Notes under the pieces: generated by a model | Databases searched by the model: none | What the model saw: the letters and a program-made list of their open reading frames with translations, nothing else | Told to the model about the DNA's origin: nothing | NCBI GenBank assembly: GCA_023014485.1 | Contig: JAJOZX010002357.1 | Coordinates: 282,501 to 346,500, forward strand | From: Bathynomus jamesi | Lineage: Eukaryota > Arthropoda > Malacostraca > Isopoda > Cirolanidae | DNA length: 64,000 nt | Direction of reading: 5' to 3' | Part shown: one piece after another, positions 46,491 through 56,789 of the stretch | How the letters are laid out: each line of letters starts with the position of its first letter | How positions within the stretch are numbered: the first letter of the stretch is position 1 | Made by a program: the position numbers and the translations under genes

Positions 46491-49400
46491 TGGCGTCTAG
46501 TACTCGCACTGCCAACCTGTTATTCATAAAGGACAGGAACTCTGGTGTCAATTTCTTGGTCGATACCGGAGCGTCAGTCAGTGTATTCCCTCAAAAATCT
46601 GGTCATACGCACTCGGAATCTCCGCCTCTATACGCTGCTAACGGTTCACGCATACCCACGTACGGTACTCAGTCGCGTGAACTAAACTTGGGCCTTCACC
46701 GATCCTTCAAGTGGATTTTCATCTGTGCTCAAGTGCAGCATCCCATAATCGGCGCTGACTTCCTCCAGCATTTCAAATTCCTGGTGGATCTTGACAAGCG
46801 ACGCTTATGCGACCAGGCCACACTGCTTTCTGTTCTTGCCAAACAGGTTGCCCTTCCGGACGCCTCGAACTCTGCACTTTCCCTCGTTCCCCCTAATTCC
46901 ATGTACCAGTGCCTTTTCCAGCGATATCCAGGAATTCTTCAACCGATGCAGATGGGTGATACCATTAAGCACACCATTACCCATCACATTACAACAAAAG
47001 GTCCCCCTGTGTTTGCAAAACCCAGACGTCTTGCCCCGGACAAACTGAAAGCTGCCAAATCGGAATTCCAGCTTATGATAGATCTTGGGATAATAAGACC
47101 TTCCAAAAGCAGTTGGTCCTCTCCCCTACACCTGGTCCAGAAGAAGTCAGGAGACTGGAGACCATGTGGGGATTACCGGTTTTTGAATTCGACAACCATC
47201 CCGGACCGATATCCGGTACCAAATGTCCAAGATTTTACTTCTCTTCTCCACGGCAAATCTATCTTCAGTAAAATAGACCTCGTTAAGGCTTTCCACCACA
47301 TTCCCGTAGAGCCTTCGGATATTCCCAAGACTGCAGTTTGTACACCATTTGGGTTATTCGAATTTGTGAAGATGCCGTTCGGGCTACGGAATGCTGCGCA
47401 AACCTTTCAGAGGTTTATAGATGAGGTCACCAGAGGCTTAGACTTTGTTTATGCCTACATCGATGATTTGCTTGTGGCCAGCTCAACGGAAGAGGAACAT
47501 AAGGAACATCTTTCACTCCTCTTTCAACGCTTAGAACAATACGGTGTTACTATTAATGCATCTAAGTGTGTGTTTGCACAGCCAACCTTGGAATTTCTTG
47601 GTCACACGATTTCGCAGCACGGAATTACCCCCCTTCAGGACAAGTGTGAAGTGATAAAAAATTACCCTATGCCAAATAATCAGCGTGAGTTACGTCGGTT
47701 TCTAGGTTTGGTAAATTATTACCACAAGTTCATTAAAAACTGTGCCAGTGTTCTTGCTCCTCTACACGCTATGATCACACACAAACGCAAGGTAACGAAA
47801 TTGGTATGGTGTAGCGATAGTTTACAGGCGTTCGACAATGCCAAAAATGCTATCAATAGTGCATTGTCTCTGTCATTTCCTATCAGTGATGCCCCCCTAA
47901 CTCTGACGGTCGATGCATCAGATGTTGCGATCGGTGGGGTGTTGGAACAAACCATTAACGGTCAACAAGCACCCATCGCGTTTTACTCGAAAAAGCTGCA
48001 GCCAGCCCAAACGCGTTATAGTGCTTTCGGACGTGAACTTCTTGCTATTTACTTAAACGTGAAGCATTTTCAACATTTCCTTGAAGGCCGAGAGTTTTGT
48101 GTTTTTACCGACCACAAACCTTTGGTCACTGTCTTCAATAAAAACAGCTGTAACCACTCTCCCAGAGTCATCAGGCAACTCGATTATATCTCGCAATTTA
48201 CCACAGATATCCGCCACATCAAAGGTGTCTTGAACACTCCAGCGGATGCACTTTCAAGAATAGAGATTACTTCTGTTACCCTCAGCTCTACACTGTGGAA
48301 TGCTATTGCACAGGATCAAGATAAGGATACGGAACTACAAGACCTGCTCAGAGAAGACTCCACTCACTCACTTTCCCTCAAGAAAATGAGTATGCCAGGA
48401 TTGTCTGTGCCCCTCTATTGCGACGTATCAACAGCTGCCATTCGCCCTTATGTCCCTCCATGTCACAGACAAGCAGTCTTCACGGATCTTCATAAGCCCT
48501 CCCATCCTGGTATCCGTGCTTCGCAACACCTGGTTACCTCTCGCTTTGTTTGGCCCTCGATGCGGAAGGATGTCAAACATTGGACCAAAACGTGCCTTGC
48601 CTGCCAGCGTGCCAAAGTCCAAAGGCACACCAGGTCCCCCTTTGACGCATTTCCGCCCCCATCCCAGCGATTTGAGGTAATTCATGTAGACATTGTTGGC
48701 CCTCTTCCAGTGATTCAAGGCCAACGTTATCTGCTCACCTGTCTCGACCGCTTTTCCAGATGGCCTGAAGCCATCCCACTTCCTGATATCCAAGCGGACA
48801 CTGTTGCAAGAGCCTTTCTTCATGGATGGGTATCAAGATTTGGATTGCCGACAAAAGTCATCACTGACCAAGGTCGCCAATTTGAGTCTTCGCTTTGGAA
48901 GAAGTTTACCAGCTTGTTGGGTACAGTACATGCGCATACCTGTGCGTATCATCCGCAAGCTAACGGCCTCGTCGAACGCTTCCATCGCCAGCTGAAGTCA
49001 TCCCTTATGTGTCACGAAGACTCCCATTGGATGGATAAGCTTCCACTCGTGTTGCTTGGTATTCGCTCTGCATTTAAGAGTGATCTGAAGACTACAGCGG
49101 CTGAACTAGTCTATGGAACAACACTGCGGCTACCAGGTGGCTACTTCACTGCAGGGGATAAGTCATGTGATCCTACGGAATTCGCTCAAACACTTTCCTC
49201 TCACATGCAGTCCCTTCAGCCTGTTCCCCCTCGATTGACTAGCCAACAGAACATCTTTGTTTCCCCAGCCCTCCAGTCTTGCACCCACGTTTTCGTTCGT
49301 GTACCTGTCCCAAAACGGCCTCTCCAATGTCCATATGACGGGCCCTATGAAGTTCTCCGACGTACGCGCAAATCATTTCTCATCCAGCGCGGTTCCAAGG

Positions 49401-49516
49401 TCGACAAGGTTTCTATCGATCGTCTTAAGCCTGCGTTTTTGGAATCAACCTTAAGCGAGGTACATGTAGCTACCAAAAAGGTCCAGGGGAAATCTGTGTC
49501 GTTCGGAACTCTTTGA
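46490..49516 (+). CDS. pol: Gypsy Pol polyprotein (PR-RT-RNase H-INT)
   Basis: From ATG 46490 the frame encodes 1008 residues, in the -1 frame relative to gag. The frame is open from 46436. Domains in order: aspartic protease ([16 protein letters not shown] at 46562-46570); reverse transcriptase with [20 protein letters not shown] and YIDDLLVAS (47455-47480); RNase H ([17 protein letters not shown], about 47900; FTDHKPL). The integrase follows, with an HHCC zinc region ([10 protein letters not shown]...CLACQRAK) and the DDE core ([30 protein letters not shown]), then a C-terminal [17 protein letters not shown] segment. No chromodomain. All catalytic motifs seen are intact. Start is either reinitiation at TAATG or a -1 frameshift. 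Confidence 0.95.
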   Translation: MASSTRTANLLFIKDRNSGVNFLVDTGASVSVFPQKSGHTHSESPPLYAANGSRIPTYGTQSRELNLGLHRSFKWIFICAQVQHPIIGADFLQHFKFLVDLDKRRLCDQATLLSVLAKQVALPDASNSALSLVPPNSMYQCLFQRYPGILQPMQMGDTIKHTITHHITTKGPPVFAKPRRLAPDKLKAAKSEFQLMIDLGIIRPSKSSWSSPLHLVQKKSGDWRPCGDYRFLNSTTIPDRYPVPNVQDFTSLLHGKSIFSKIDLVKAFHHIPVEPSDIPKTAVCTPFGLFEFVKMPFGLRNAAQTFQRFIDEVTRGLDFVYAYIDDLLVASSTEEEHKEHLSLLFQRLEQYGVTINASKCVFAQPTLEFLGHTISQHGITPLQDKCEVIKNYPMPNNQRELRRFLGLVNYYHKFIKNCASVLAPLHAMITHKRKVTKLVWCSDSLQAFDNAKNAINSALSLSFPISDAPLTLTVDASDVAIGGVLEQTINGQQAPIAFYSKKLQPAQTRYSAFGRELLAIYLNVKHFQHFLEGREFCVFTDHKPLVTVFNKNSCNHSPRVIRQLDYISQFTTDIRHIKGVLNTPADALSRIEITSVTLSSTLWNAIAQDQDKDTELQDLLREDSTHSLSLKKMSMPGLSVPLYCDVSTAAIRPYVPPCHRQAVFTDLHKPSHPGIRASQHLVTSRFVWPSMRKDVKHWTKTCLACQRAKVQRHTRSPFDAFPPPSQRFEVIHVDIVGPLPVIQGQRYLLTCLDRFSRWPEAIPLPDIQADTVARAFLHGWVSRFGLPTKVITDQGRQFESSLWKKFTSLLGTVHAHTCAYHPQANGLVERFHRQLKSSLMCHEDSHWMDKLPLVLLGIRSAFKSDLKTTAAELVYGTTLRLPGGYFTAGDKSCDPTEFAQTLSSHMQSLQPVPPRLTSQQNIFVSPALQSCTHVFVRVPVPKRPLQCPYDGPYEVLRRTRKSFLIQRGSKVDKVSIDRLKPAFLESTLSEVHVATKKVQGKSVSFGTL

Positions 49517-49539
49517 ACTTCCTCTCTGGTGGGGGAGTG

Positions 49540-50007
49540 TGTAGTGAATACTCTTATTTTTGTTTCAAGATAAATGTTAATTTTACCGTCTTGAATTTCG
49601 GAATAGCTATAAATTCATTTTAAATTAGTTACCCATCATAATTCAATTGTAAACCACATTAATACTAATTTTATGTATACTGTATTATTTTATTGTATGT
49701 AAACATAATTAATTATATATTACAATTGTCAGTTAATTATTTATATTCAAATAATTATTTTAATCTAATACCATGTCCATTTTGCAAATAAATAATAGAA
49801 ATCCAAGGGTTATATTTTCCATCCTTGGTACTGTCGCAGTTTCGCCTAACGGACTCAATACGGCTAGTGAGATAATCACTGGTTGGCACTTAACCAGCGG
49901 CAGTGCTTATGGCTACATCATCCAGGTTAACCTATACCGGATAGATGCGCTACGGTCCCAAGCCGTAGCTTGCCTAGGCCCAACAACGACGACGACGAAA
50001 ACCAACA
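49540..50007 (+). repeat. 3' LTR of the Gypsy element
   Basis: Same length as the 5' LTR with one difference seen; preceded by the polypurine tract at about 49528-49539. Confidence 0.97.
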
Positions 50008-50660
50008 TTTTCAATACACAAATTCAGACGTGATACCCAGTCAGCAAGCACACGGTGAATGATGTCAGGAGTAATGGTGTTACATGCCCCAATAATGCGC
50101 TGCCGCAAATGTTCAACACTCCTAATTTTCTCTGCGTATACCAGCGCTTTCAAGTGGCCCCAGGGATAAAAATCTAGTGGCGTGAGATCCGGGCTTCTAG
50201 CTGGCCATTCCACAGGCCCTCGACGTCCTATCCAATGACCAGGGAATTGTTGGTTCAGGTATTCCCTTACTTGGGTGCTGTAATGTGCAGGAGCGCCGTC
50301 TTGCTGGAACCATGTTGGGAAATTTCCTTCTTCGTTCAAGACACTGGGAAATGCTTCTTCCTTGAGCATATGTAGGTAGGTGCCTCCAGTGACATGTTCA
50401 TCGAAAAAGAGGGGGCCTATGATGCGATCCTTCCAAATGCCACACCACACCATCACCCGAGATGCACCTTGTTCCTTTGAAGAGGTATACCAGTGAGGGT
50501 TGTTTTGAGACCAGTAGCGGGTGTTCTGTCGATTTACCTCACCATTTCCATAAAAAACAGCCTCGTCACTGAACAGAATGGTGAACGGGAAATTGGCATC
50601 CCGAGCATAAATTATGGTTTGCAGAAATAGAAAAATATGAATTTCTCCTATGATGCCGGA
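50008..50660 (-). pseudogene. DD41D transposase, catalytic half (copy 2), truncated by the Gypsy insertion
   Basis: Minus-strand frame with ANFPFTILFSDEAVFYGNGE (first Asp), RVMVWCGIWKDRIIGPLFFD, FQQDGAPAHYSTQVREYLNQ (second Asp) and PARSPDLTPLDFYPWGHLKA (third Asp, 41 residues later). It ends at NLCIENV, where it runs into the LTR. The catalytic half is open without stops until the insertion, better preserved than copy 1. The N-terminal DNA-binding domains are absent, so it could not act alone. Confidence 0.88.
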
Positions 50661-50689
50661 CTTATGGGACACCCTATATATATATATAT

Positions 50690-50905
50690 ACACCGTACGT
50701 GGAACAAGGATCTCTTCTGGGAAAATTAAATCCACTATAGTCCTACTAAGTAATGGTAAATGACAAACATTATAGTTTTTTTCTTTTTCATGATGTTAGC
50801 CCGACGTGGGCAACGGGTCACTCGCAAAGAAGCCCCAAAAACATAGCTTCCCTCACCAGCTATCTGCAAAGCAGATAGGATCCAGCTTTGGGACAGGATC
50901 TAGGG
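50690..50905. repeat. Dispersed repeat R, copy 2
   Basis: Similar to 12093-12310 over about 200 bp (for example GGAACAAGGATCTCTTCTGG, GGGCAACGGGTCACTCGCAA, AGCTATCTGCAAAGCAGATA). Overlaps the start of the next hairpin. Confidence 0.75.
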
Positions 50906-51034
50906 TTTAAAGCATCCCAGGCCAACTATATTCAGAACCTCAATATAAACAACGAGACTTTTGCTTACAGTATACTGAGGTTCTGAATATAGTTGGGCTG
51001 GGATGCTTTAAACCCTAGATCCTGTCCCAAAGCT

Positions 51035-51036
<2 letters not shown>
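50882..51036. repeat. 61 bp-arm hairpin
   Basis: 50882-50942 and 50976-51036 are reverse complements with one mismatch (CCAGCTTTGGGACAGGATCT at one end and its complement at the other). Loop 33 bp. (TA)n follows at 51037-51078. The right arm duplicates the end of repeat R in inverse orientation. Confidence 0.92.
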
Positions 51037-51078
<42 letters not shown>

Positions 51079-51082
<4 letters not shown>

Positions 51083-51212
51083 CATGGTAATACGACAATG
51101 AAGACAATAAGATTTATGGCTGACGGGTTTCATGACTTTTTATGCCTTGTATTATTCTTTACAATTCTTTTATATGTAAAAACACAGCAAATATTTTGTC
51201 TTAAATTTTTTT
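51079..51212. other. Short spacer
   Basis: AT-rich with a T run ending at the LINE-B copy 2 boundary. Confidence 0.5.
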
Positions 51213-51215
51213 TTT

Positions 51216-51948
51216 TTATTTCAATTCCTTCCCTGAATAAGAGGTTAATCCTTCTTTAAGTACATAGATATACAGGTCATTTGGGTAGGGCCTTTTAAAA
51301 CCAAACTGATTAGGAGATGTCCATAGGTAATCATTTAATCTTAGTAACAAGAGTTTTTCTAGTAGTTTCGAGAAGCAGGAAGTGACAGCAATAGGCCTGT
51401 AATTATTGCTAGACAGAATGCCTCCATACTTATTTTTGACCAGGGGCAAGATATATACCCTCATGAACTCTACAGGGATATACCTATGAGCAAGCATGGC
51501 TGATAAGAGCAATGATATATGCAGATATACCACGTCATTGGCATATTTTAAGTGCTCATTCGATAAGTCATCTACCCCTGACGCAGAACCAGTCTTTAAC
51601 TCTTTAATTAACCTCTTTACTTCAGGAACTGATATGAAAGTATTTTCCCTTGTCCCGCTCACAGGCGTTTCGCTGCACTCTATCTTAAGATTATCCCTAC
51701 TCACAGTTAAGAATGTTTGAGTAGTGATTTTTCCACAGCTTTGCAATTTCATCCTCCCCCGACACCCCATCGATTGTCGGAGGGAGGACACTTTTGACAC
51801 CCGTTTGATTCTTAACAAATTTCCAAAATTTGTTATTATCGCTATTTATGTGAGCTTCACAGGCTTTTGATGGTCGAATAGACTCTTCCTCCTGTTTACA
51901 TCGCCTTATGGCCGCCTTATACTGACCCCTACTTCTACACATATTCAT
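51216..51948 (-). pseudogene. LINE-B copy 2 RT N-terminal part
   Basis: Encodes EDEIAKLWKNHYSNILNCE, GSASGVDDLSNEHLKYANDV, LPLVKNKYGGILSSNNYRPI and FKRPYPNDLYIYVLKEGLTS, i.e. linker and RT fingers, with a frame change near 51700. Highly similar to copy 1 (22245-22864). Lacks the YADD palm. Confidence 0.8.
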
Positions 51949-52422
51949 GTATACTGGTCCTAATCTGGTCTACCATAAAAGCACCACAAATCGTAAGCGT
52001 CTTTCGATTCCCTCTTCAAGGGGGCAAAAAAATCATTCCATCCAGGAATAATCTTCGTATCATAGTTGTAAGATTTAATCAGGGGGCTTCTGCTTCTCTT
52101 AACAGGGATACTAGGATACTATTTTACTATAATACCTACAGTATCTATGAGTTTACAGTGAGAATCATTTGAGCAAGGATTACTACAGGCAAGATGCAAA
52201 ATTTCTAAATTATTAAAGAGGTGACCTGTTCTCTCTCTGTATTCTATTCTCTGTTGCATAGTAACATTAGACCAATCGACGCGATTATTCTTACCTATTG
52301 AGTTCTTGTTATGTCATGTTGCGCATAAATTGGTAAAATTAATTAATAGTTCCGATGGTCTATGATCAGAAAGAAGGACATCATGCAGAATATGAACTCT
52401 AACAATTCTATCCTTTATATTA
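51949..52422 (-). pseudogene. LINE-B copy 2 endonuclease C-terminal part
   Basis: Minus strand keeps LHDVLLSDHRPSELLI (intact SDH motif, about 52345-52390), then sequence corresponding to the post-endonuclease linker, with stops. Continuation of the endonuclease whose N-terminal part is beyond the transposon at 54791-55410. Confidence 0.75.
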
Positions 52423-54790
52423 CACTGGTCAACAAAGATTTTTCATCAGAGTAAAATTTGTGGTGGCTGGGTAGCATTTTTCACGCTGATTCCAAAACTG
52501 CATTCAGATTTTTTCTAGCACGTATAGTTTTCAAGATGAAGGCATATATATAACTACACAGATTTAACCATTTTAAATAGGCAAAATACTAATATTTCAA
52601 CATTTGATTGTGTTTATTTTATTGTGTTTTTTTAGTTTATTCATCTTATTTATTTCAATTATCTTAATTATACATCTTATGTATTTCAGGTGTGAGCTTT
52701 TACGTCTAGCAGCATTGTGATTCAGGCAACAACGCCGTGCTTTGTGTGTCAAAAGATCAGTCCAGTCCAAGAACTTGTTGTGTCAAGTTGGTGTACATTT
52801 TTTTTTAATTTATAGTTTGCTCAGGTCAGTCAACATGCCTCGACAATGTAAGAATGACCCCGACAATTTCTGTTTCGTATGCGGCCAGTTGACAACTAAA
52901 ACACAGCGACGAAGTATTACAACCGATATTAAGAAAATATACAAGCTATACTTTGGTTGTCATCTAGGTGACCAAGATAAACCATGGGCGCCACATCAAA
53001 TCTGTTCTGGCTGTTCAAATGGATTACGTGATTGGCTTAACAAAAAGAAAGCTTCAATGCCATTTGCCATACCCATGATATGGAGGGAGCCGAGAGATCA
53101 TCATGAAGACTGTTATTTTTGTAGTGTGAACTTAATGGGGTTTTCTGCCAAGAACAAACACCAGATTGTATATCCAAACTTGGATTCAGCACGTAGACCA
53201 GTAAAACATGATGAAACATTGCCCATTCCAATTCCCCCAAGTGATAGGCTAGATTCTATCATAGATGACATGGAAAGTGATGAAGGTGCAACTGGCGTTT
53301 CCGGACCATCTACAGAACCAGAGTACACTTTTGAAGGTAGACATTTAGAGCCTAAAAAGTTAACCCAAGGACAGTTGAATGATCTTGTTAGAGACTTATC
53401 GCTGTCTAAAGAGAAATCAGAGCTTCTCGCCTCAAGACTAAATGAGAACAATTTACTTGAGAACAATGTTCGTATTAGTTACTACCGAAAGCGGAATTTT
53501 GAATTAACAGCATTCTTTTCAGTAGACGGTCCTCTCTGTTATTGCCATGACATCAATGGACTATTTACAGCCATATCTCAGACGTATGTGGCATCTGAGT
53601 GGCGCCTCTTTATTGATTCGTCGCAGAGAAGCCTGAAAGCAGTTCTTTTGCATAATGGTAATATAATGCCATCCATCCCCATTGCCCATTCCGTCCATCT
53701 AAAAGAGACATATGACAATATGGATATACTACTTAAGGCAATCAAATACGACAGTCATCAATGGAATGTTTGTGGAGATCTAAAAGTTATAGGAATGCTT
53801 ATGGGTATGCAGTCAGGATTCACAAAATTTTGTTGTTTCCTTTGCCTGTGGGACAGTCGCGCCACTATAGAACATTACACCAAAAGTGACTGGCCACTTA
53901 GGTATACATATGTCCCAGGGATAAGCAATGTCCAGTCTGTCCCTTTAGTGGCTCCCCAAAAGATCTATCTGCCACCTCTTCACATTAAACTTAGTTTAAT
54001 GAAGAATTTTGTTAAAGCAATGGGTAAAGTCAATTCTGAAGGGTTCCAATACCTTTCAAGGAAATTTCCGAAGGTTACTGCAGCAAAATTGAAGGAAGGA
54101 ATTTTTGTTGGGCCACAAATAAGGGAGGTTTTGAATGACACTGAATTTGAAAAAGTCCTAAGTCCGCTGGAATTGAAGGCTTGGCTGGCATTCAAATGGA
54201 TATGTGAAAACTTTCTTGGAAGCAACAAGTCACCTGCGTATAAGGATGGAGTCAAGAACCTCCTTGATGCCTTCAAAGAAATGGAGTGTCGAATGTCGTT
54301 AAAAATTCACTTCCTGCATTCCCACTTAGATTTCTTTCCTGAAAACCTTGGTGCAGTGAGTGACGAGCAAGGAGAGCGCTTCCATCAAGATATTCAGATG
54401 ATGGAGAAGCGCTACCAAGGATATTGGAATGAAAGCATGATGGCGGACCATTGTTGGATGCTGTATCGTGACAATCCAGGCCAAATTTACAAAAGGAAAT
54501 CACACTCACAGCGCTTTTAATAAAATAATGTATATATTCTTTATTTATAAGTACATTGAATAAGGTATATGATGTATTTGTTGTTTAGCATTCCGAAGTG
54601 TGATCTATACATCCATAAATTTTCTTATAGCAATATCAAAAACTTAAAAATATCAAAACCAGTGTATCTATATAACTATACGTGCTAGAAAAAAAAATAA
54701 AACCAGATTCGGAATCAGCGCGAAAAATGCATTAAGAAAAGTGTGATCATGTTTGTGATGAGAAAAAAAGTTTCATTTTGTTGGCCAGTG
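52423..54790 (+). mobile_element. CACTG-type DNA transposon (CMC/CACTA-like), apparently intact
   Basis: Inserted in LINE-B copy 2 with TTA duplications (52420-52422; 54791-54793). LINE-B copy 1 shows the empty site. Termini: CACTGGTCAACAAAGATTTT on the left and CACTGGCCAACAAAATGAAA as the reverse complement of the right. Diverged inverted similarity continues inward (GCATTTTTC(A/G)CGCTGATTCC and TTTTTTCTAGCACGTATAGTT on both sides) for at least about 130 bp. Length 2368 bp with one long ORF. CACTR termini plus a 3 bp duplication fit the CMC (CACTA-Mirage-Chapaev) superfamily. The assignment is from structure, not a database match. Confidence 0.85.
52835..54520 (+). CDS. Putative transposase of the CACTG element (561 aa)
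   Basis: Start chosen at ATG 52835 (MPRQCKNDPDNFCFVCGQLT). The frame is open upstream to 52742, but that part looks non-coding and contains a CAG|G acceptor-like site. The N-terminal zinc-binding region has CFVCG, HQICSGCSNGLRDWL and CYFCSVNLMGF Cys/His pairs. A coiled-coil-like acidic/Lys segment follows (about 53380-53460). The central part has NVCGDLKVIGMLMGMQSGFT with a following CCFLCLWDSR, i.e. an Asp followed by a CxxC insertion. The C-terminal part has FLHSHLDFFPENLGAVSDEQ, then GERFHQDIQMMEKRYQGYWN. A family with the same ...SDEQGERFHQDI... signature is expanded in arthropod genomes (from memory). No stop or frameshift. DDE residue assignment is inferred. Confidence 0.75.
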   Translation: MPRQCKNDPDNFCFVCGQLTTKTQRRSITTDIKKIYKLYFGCHLGDQDKPWAPHQICSGCSNGLRDWLNKKKASMPFAIPMIWREPRDHHEDCYFCSVNLMGFSAKNKHQIVYPNLDSARRPVKHDETLPIPIPPSDRLDSIIDDMESDEGATGVSGPSTEPEYTFEGRHLEPKKLTQGQLNDLVRDLSLSKEKSELLASRLNENNLLENNVRISYYRKRNFELTAFFSVDGPLCYCHDINGLFTAISQTYVASEWRLFIDSSQRSLKAVLLHNGNIMPSIPIAHSVHLKETYDNMDILLKAIKYDSHQWNVCGDLKVIGMLMGMQSGFTKFCCFLCLWDSRATIEHYTKSDWPLRYTYVPGISNVQSVPLVAPQKIYLPPLHIKLSLMKNFVKAMGKVNSEGFQYLSRKFPKVTAAKLKEGIFVGPQIREVLNDTEFEKVLSPLELKAWLAFKWICENFLGSNKSPAYKDGVKNLLDAFKEMECRMSLKIHFLHSHLDFFPENLGAVSDEQGERFHQDIQMMEKRYQGYWNESMMADHCWMLYRDNPGQIYKRKSHSQRF

Positions 54791-55410
54791 TTATTACTAC
54801 CGAGACAATGATCAATCCTCCTGGTGGTACCACTCATATCACTAACGTATGTAAAATTACCACTGGTTACCCCTAATACATCTACATCACTTATACTTAA
54901 TTTGGTCGACTCGCACATGTTACCCAATTCTACAAAGAATTCCGAGTTCACATGCGCGTTAAAATCTCCCATTATTATACAGTGAGAATATTTGGGGTTA
55001 TCTGATAATAACTTAATTTTGTACAGCAAAACAATGTATTCATTTAGATTACTGCCGTTGTTGTATGATAAATAGCAGTTTACAATTAATATGGAATCAT
55101 TGTTCACTTGTAATTCAATACCTAACAACCTTACATTATCGCTTGTTAAAAATTTTATATGTTTTGACAAATATTTCCTTATTAAGAAAGCAACACCACC
55201 AATTAATTCATCTGACAAGTCTACTGCTGATGACGAATGGTACATAAAATCATCATGGATGGTAGAGAGGAATTTTAGCGCTTGCTTAGGTAGCCACTGC
55301 TCTTGCAGGAGTATCAAATCCGCACTGTCACAGATTTTATGAACATCTACAATTGAATTCCTTACTGACCTTTCGTTATATGAGACTATTTTCAACAAGT
55401 TATCCGCCAT
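54791..55410 (-). pseudogene. LINE-B copy 2 endonuclease N-terminal part
   Basis: Starts MADNLLKIVSYNERSVRNSI. It keeps LILLQEQWLPKQ (catalytic Glu) and CIIMGDFNAHVNSEFFVELG (Asp/Asn block), up to TRRIDHCLGSNN, where the transposon interrupts it. The catalytic residues are those expected of APE endonucleases and are lost in copy 1. It is open through this exon-like part but cannot be functional because of the insertion. Confidence 0.85.
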
Positions 55411-55496
55411 GACTGATAGTAAATTTACTATTATGATTATTATTATACACAGTACAAATTTCAGGCATTAACGTTATGGCGCCTATTATTATTATT

Positions 55497-55527
<31 letters not shown>

Positions 55528-55558
55528 TTTTGCCTGTTATCAAATCTCCTGGAAAAGT
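55411..55558. repeat. (ATT)n and linker between LINE-B ORFs
   Basis: AT-rich with ATT/AAT triplets at 55485-55530; equivalent to the AAT-rich linker of copy 1 (24180-24260). Confidence 0.7.
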
Positions 55559-56310
55559 GAATAAACTCCTTAACAATAATACTGTCTGGCCACTGACTCA
55601 TATTGTAAGGGTTGAATTGCGAATTTACACCTTTAATTATTACTTTAAATGAGTTATAATACGGAGATTTTGTGTTTAGTTTATTAACTCACAATATACT
55701 ATGTTCACCACAGACTTCTTCCACCATGTGTCGAATATCGCTTTTCTCGTTCGAGAGCTGAATTCGCGACACAAAGAGGGTGAGATTCCTCACCGGTGGC
55801 CTTGCTGCTAAGACAGGTTGAGGAACCCTCACTGAAGAGTGTCTGTTAACCGTCACCCACCCGTCCTCTTCCCTCAATCCTGATGGACGCTCGTGCCCCT
55901 CCTTCTTCGGTGAGAGGGGGGAGGAGAAACTGCACGCCGAGCGAGGCGTTTGAGTAATCGAACGCCTCTCCCCTGCAGTCGAAGGTAAAGAAGAGGGCAG
56001 TGATACCTTGTCTCTTGGCATCGGACAGTCCCTGTTCCTCGCTGTGAAATCGGGAGCAGGAGTCCTTTCCTGAACAGGAGGGAGGTTGACCGCTTCCCCT
56101 GCATGCTGCATTTCCACCCTTCCACCCCACATTCGGGGGGGGGGAGTTGGAGGAGGGGATTTCGTTTCCCTCGCTGCCCGACACGCTTCTTGGGGTTCTG
56201 ACGTGTTGAACAACTTCCGAGTAACTGGGCTTTGGGAGGAGGGTCTCTTCCAACGCATCTAACTCTGACCGAAATTGTTCTACCGAAATCGCATTTTTCT
56301 GATTTAACAC
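55559..56310 (-). pseudogene. LINE-B copy 2 ORF1 (gag-like)
   Basis: Begins MLNQKNAISVEQFRSELDAL (56310) with a short coiled-coil-like region and ETLLPKPSYSEVVQ. A frame change near 56200 leads to a Pro/Ser-rich middle (SPPPTPPPRMWGGRVEMQHA). Then comes DGWVTVNRHSSVRV, LTLFVSRIQLSNEKSDIRHM and VEEVCGEHS, and, in another frame, YNSFKVIIKGVNSQFN. This matches the C-terminal gag-like region of copy 1. It would bind element RNA. Broken by at least two frameshifts or stops. Confidence 0.65.
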
Positions 56311-56330
56311 ACCACGTGTTGGCGTTTCAA

Positions 56331-56736
56331 TTCAATTAACGACTTTTGTACCTCATTACACTGTTTGAGGAGCACCGAAACGTCTATATCAATAGAGATT
56401 ATTGGTATTCTATGGAAGTTAGTAACGTAGAAGGTAATATTGTTCTCATTATCCCGGAGGGTCGACAATTTATTTATAATTTATTTACATATAATATGGA
56501 CACTTTATTTATAATATGGAATGTACACAAGTTAAGCATCTTTAACATTCAGTTTATAGCATACTCTACATCAGGGCTTCACAACCTTGGGGTCGCAAAC
56601 CGATCTGATAATTCTATTTTCAATTTTCTTCCTACGGCCGTCCGACAACAAATTTATCAATCATGAATGTAGTTGCATATAACAGCTAAAATCTGGGCAT
56701 TTCCAGCGCATAATAAACGCTGTGCTTATGAAGTAT
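56331..56736. other. Spacer with a hAT-terminus-like word
   Basis: CAGGGCTTCACAACCTTGGG at 56574 resembles the outer end of hAT-type elements (CAGNGGTTCTCAACC...GGGGTCGC). The partner end was not found. Otherwise nothing. Confidence 0.4.
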
Positions 56737-56789
56737 TGTATATACACCTCATTAACCTCGTTGCGGTTTCGTGCGTCGGTTTCTGTTCA

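Larger units (their letters stand above)
45024..50007 (+). mobile_element. Complete Ty3/Gypsy LTR retrotransposon
   Basis: Two 468 bp LTRs (45024-45491; 49540-50007), each TG...CA, flanked by TTTT target duplications (45020-45023; 50008-50011). The sister DD41D element at 1867-2630 provides the empty site with a single TTTT. I see one LTR difference (T/C near 45305 versus 49821). A primer binding site starts TGGTGACCCCGGAGTTGG just after the 5' LTR (45494-45511), and a purine-rich tract (GGTGGGGGAGTG) precedes the 3' LTR. gag and pol are both open. Total 4984 bp. No envelope-like third ORF. Probably a recent, possibly autonomous insertion. Confidence 0.97.
44922..50675 (-). mobile_element. 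DD41D mariner-type element copy 2, split by a Gypsy retrotransposon
   Basis: The left terminus CAGGGTGTCCCATAAGTCCG starts at 44922 (after TA at 44920-44921). The right terminus (reverse complement of AGGGTGTCCCATAAGTCCGG) ends near 50675. The element proper occupies 44922-45023 and 50008-50675, about 766 bp in total after removing one TTTT copy. It is the same deletion derivative as the copy at 1867-2630. The Gypsy insertion lies in the transposase C-terminal coding region. Confidence 0.93.
51213..56330 (-). mobile_element. LINE-B, copy 2, split by the CACTG transposon
   Basis: Minus-strand order: ORF1 (55.6-56.3 kb), endonuclease (54.79-55.4 kb and 51.95-52.42 kb) and the start of the reverse transcriptase (51.2-51.95 kb). 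The palm (YADD) and tail present in copy 1 are missing; homology stops near 51213 at a T run. The 52423-54790 insertion lies inside the endonuclease. ORF1 is more complete than in copy 1. Confidence 0.85.

Noticed and set aside
48428..48823. 131-codon minus-strand open frame
   Set aside because: Antisense shadow of the integrase region of the Gypsy pol.
45020..50011. Endogenous retrovirus with env
   Set aside because: No third ORF between pol stop (49516) and the 3' LTR (49540).
52742..52834. 31-codon upstream extension of the CACTG transposase
   Set aside because: Begins with a non-ATG codon, contains poly-T and acceptor-like sequence, and lacks similarity in style to the rest; ATG 52835 chosen.
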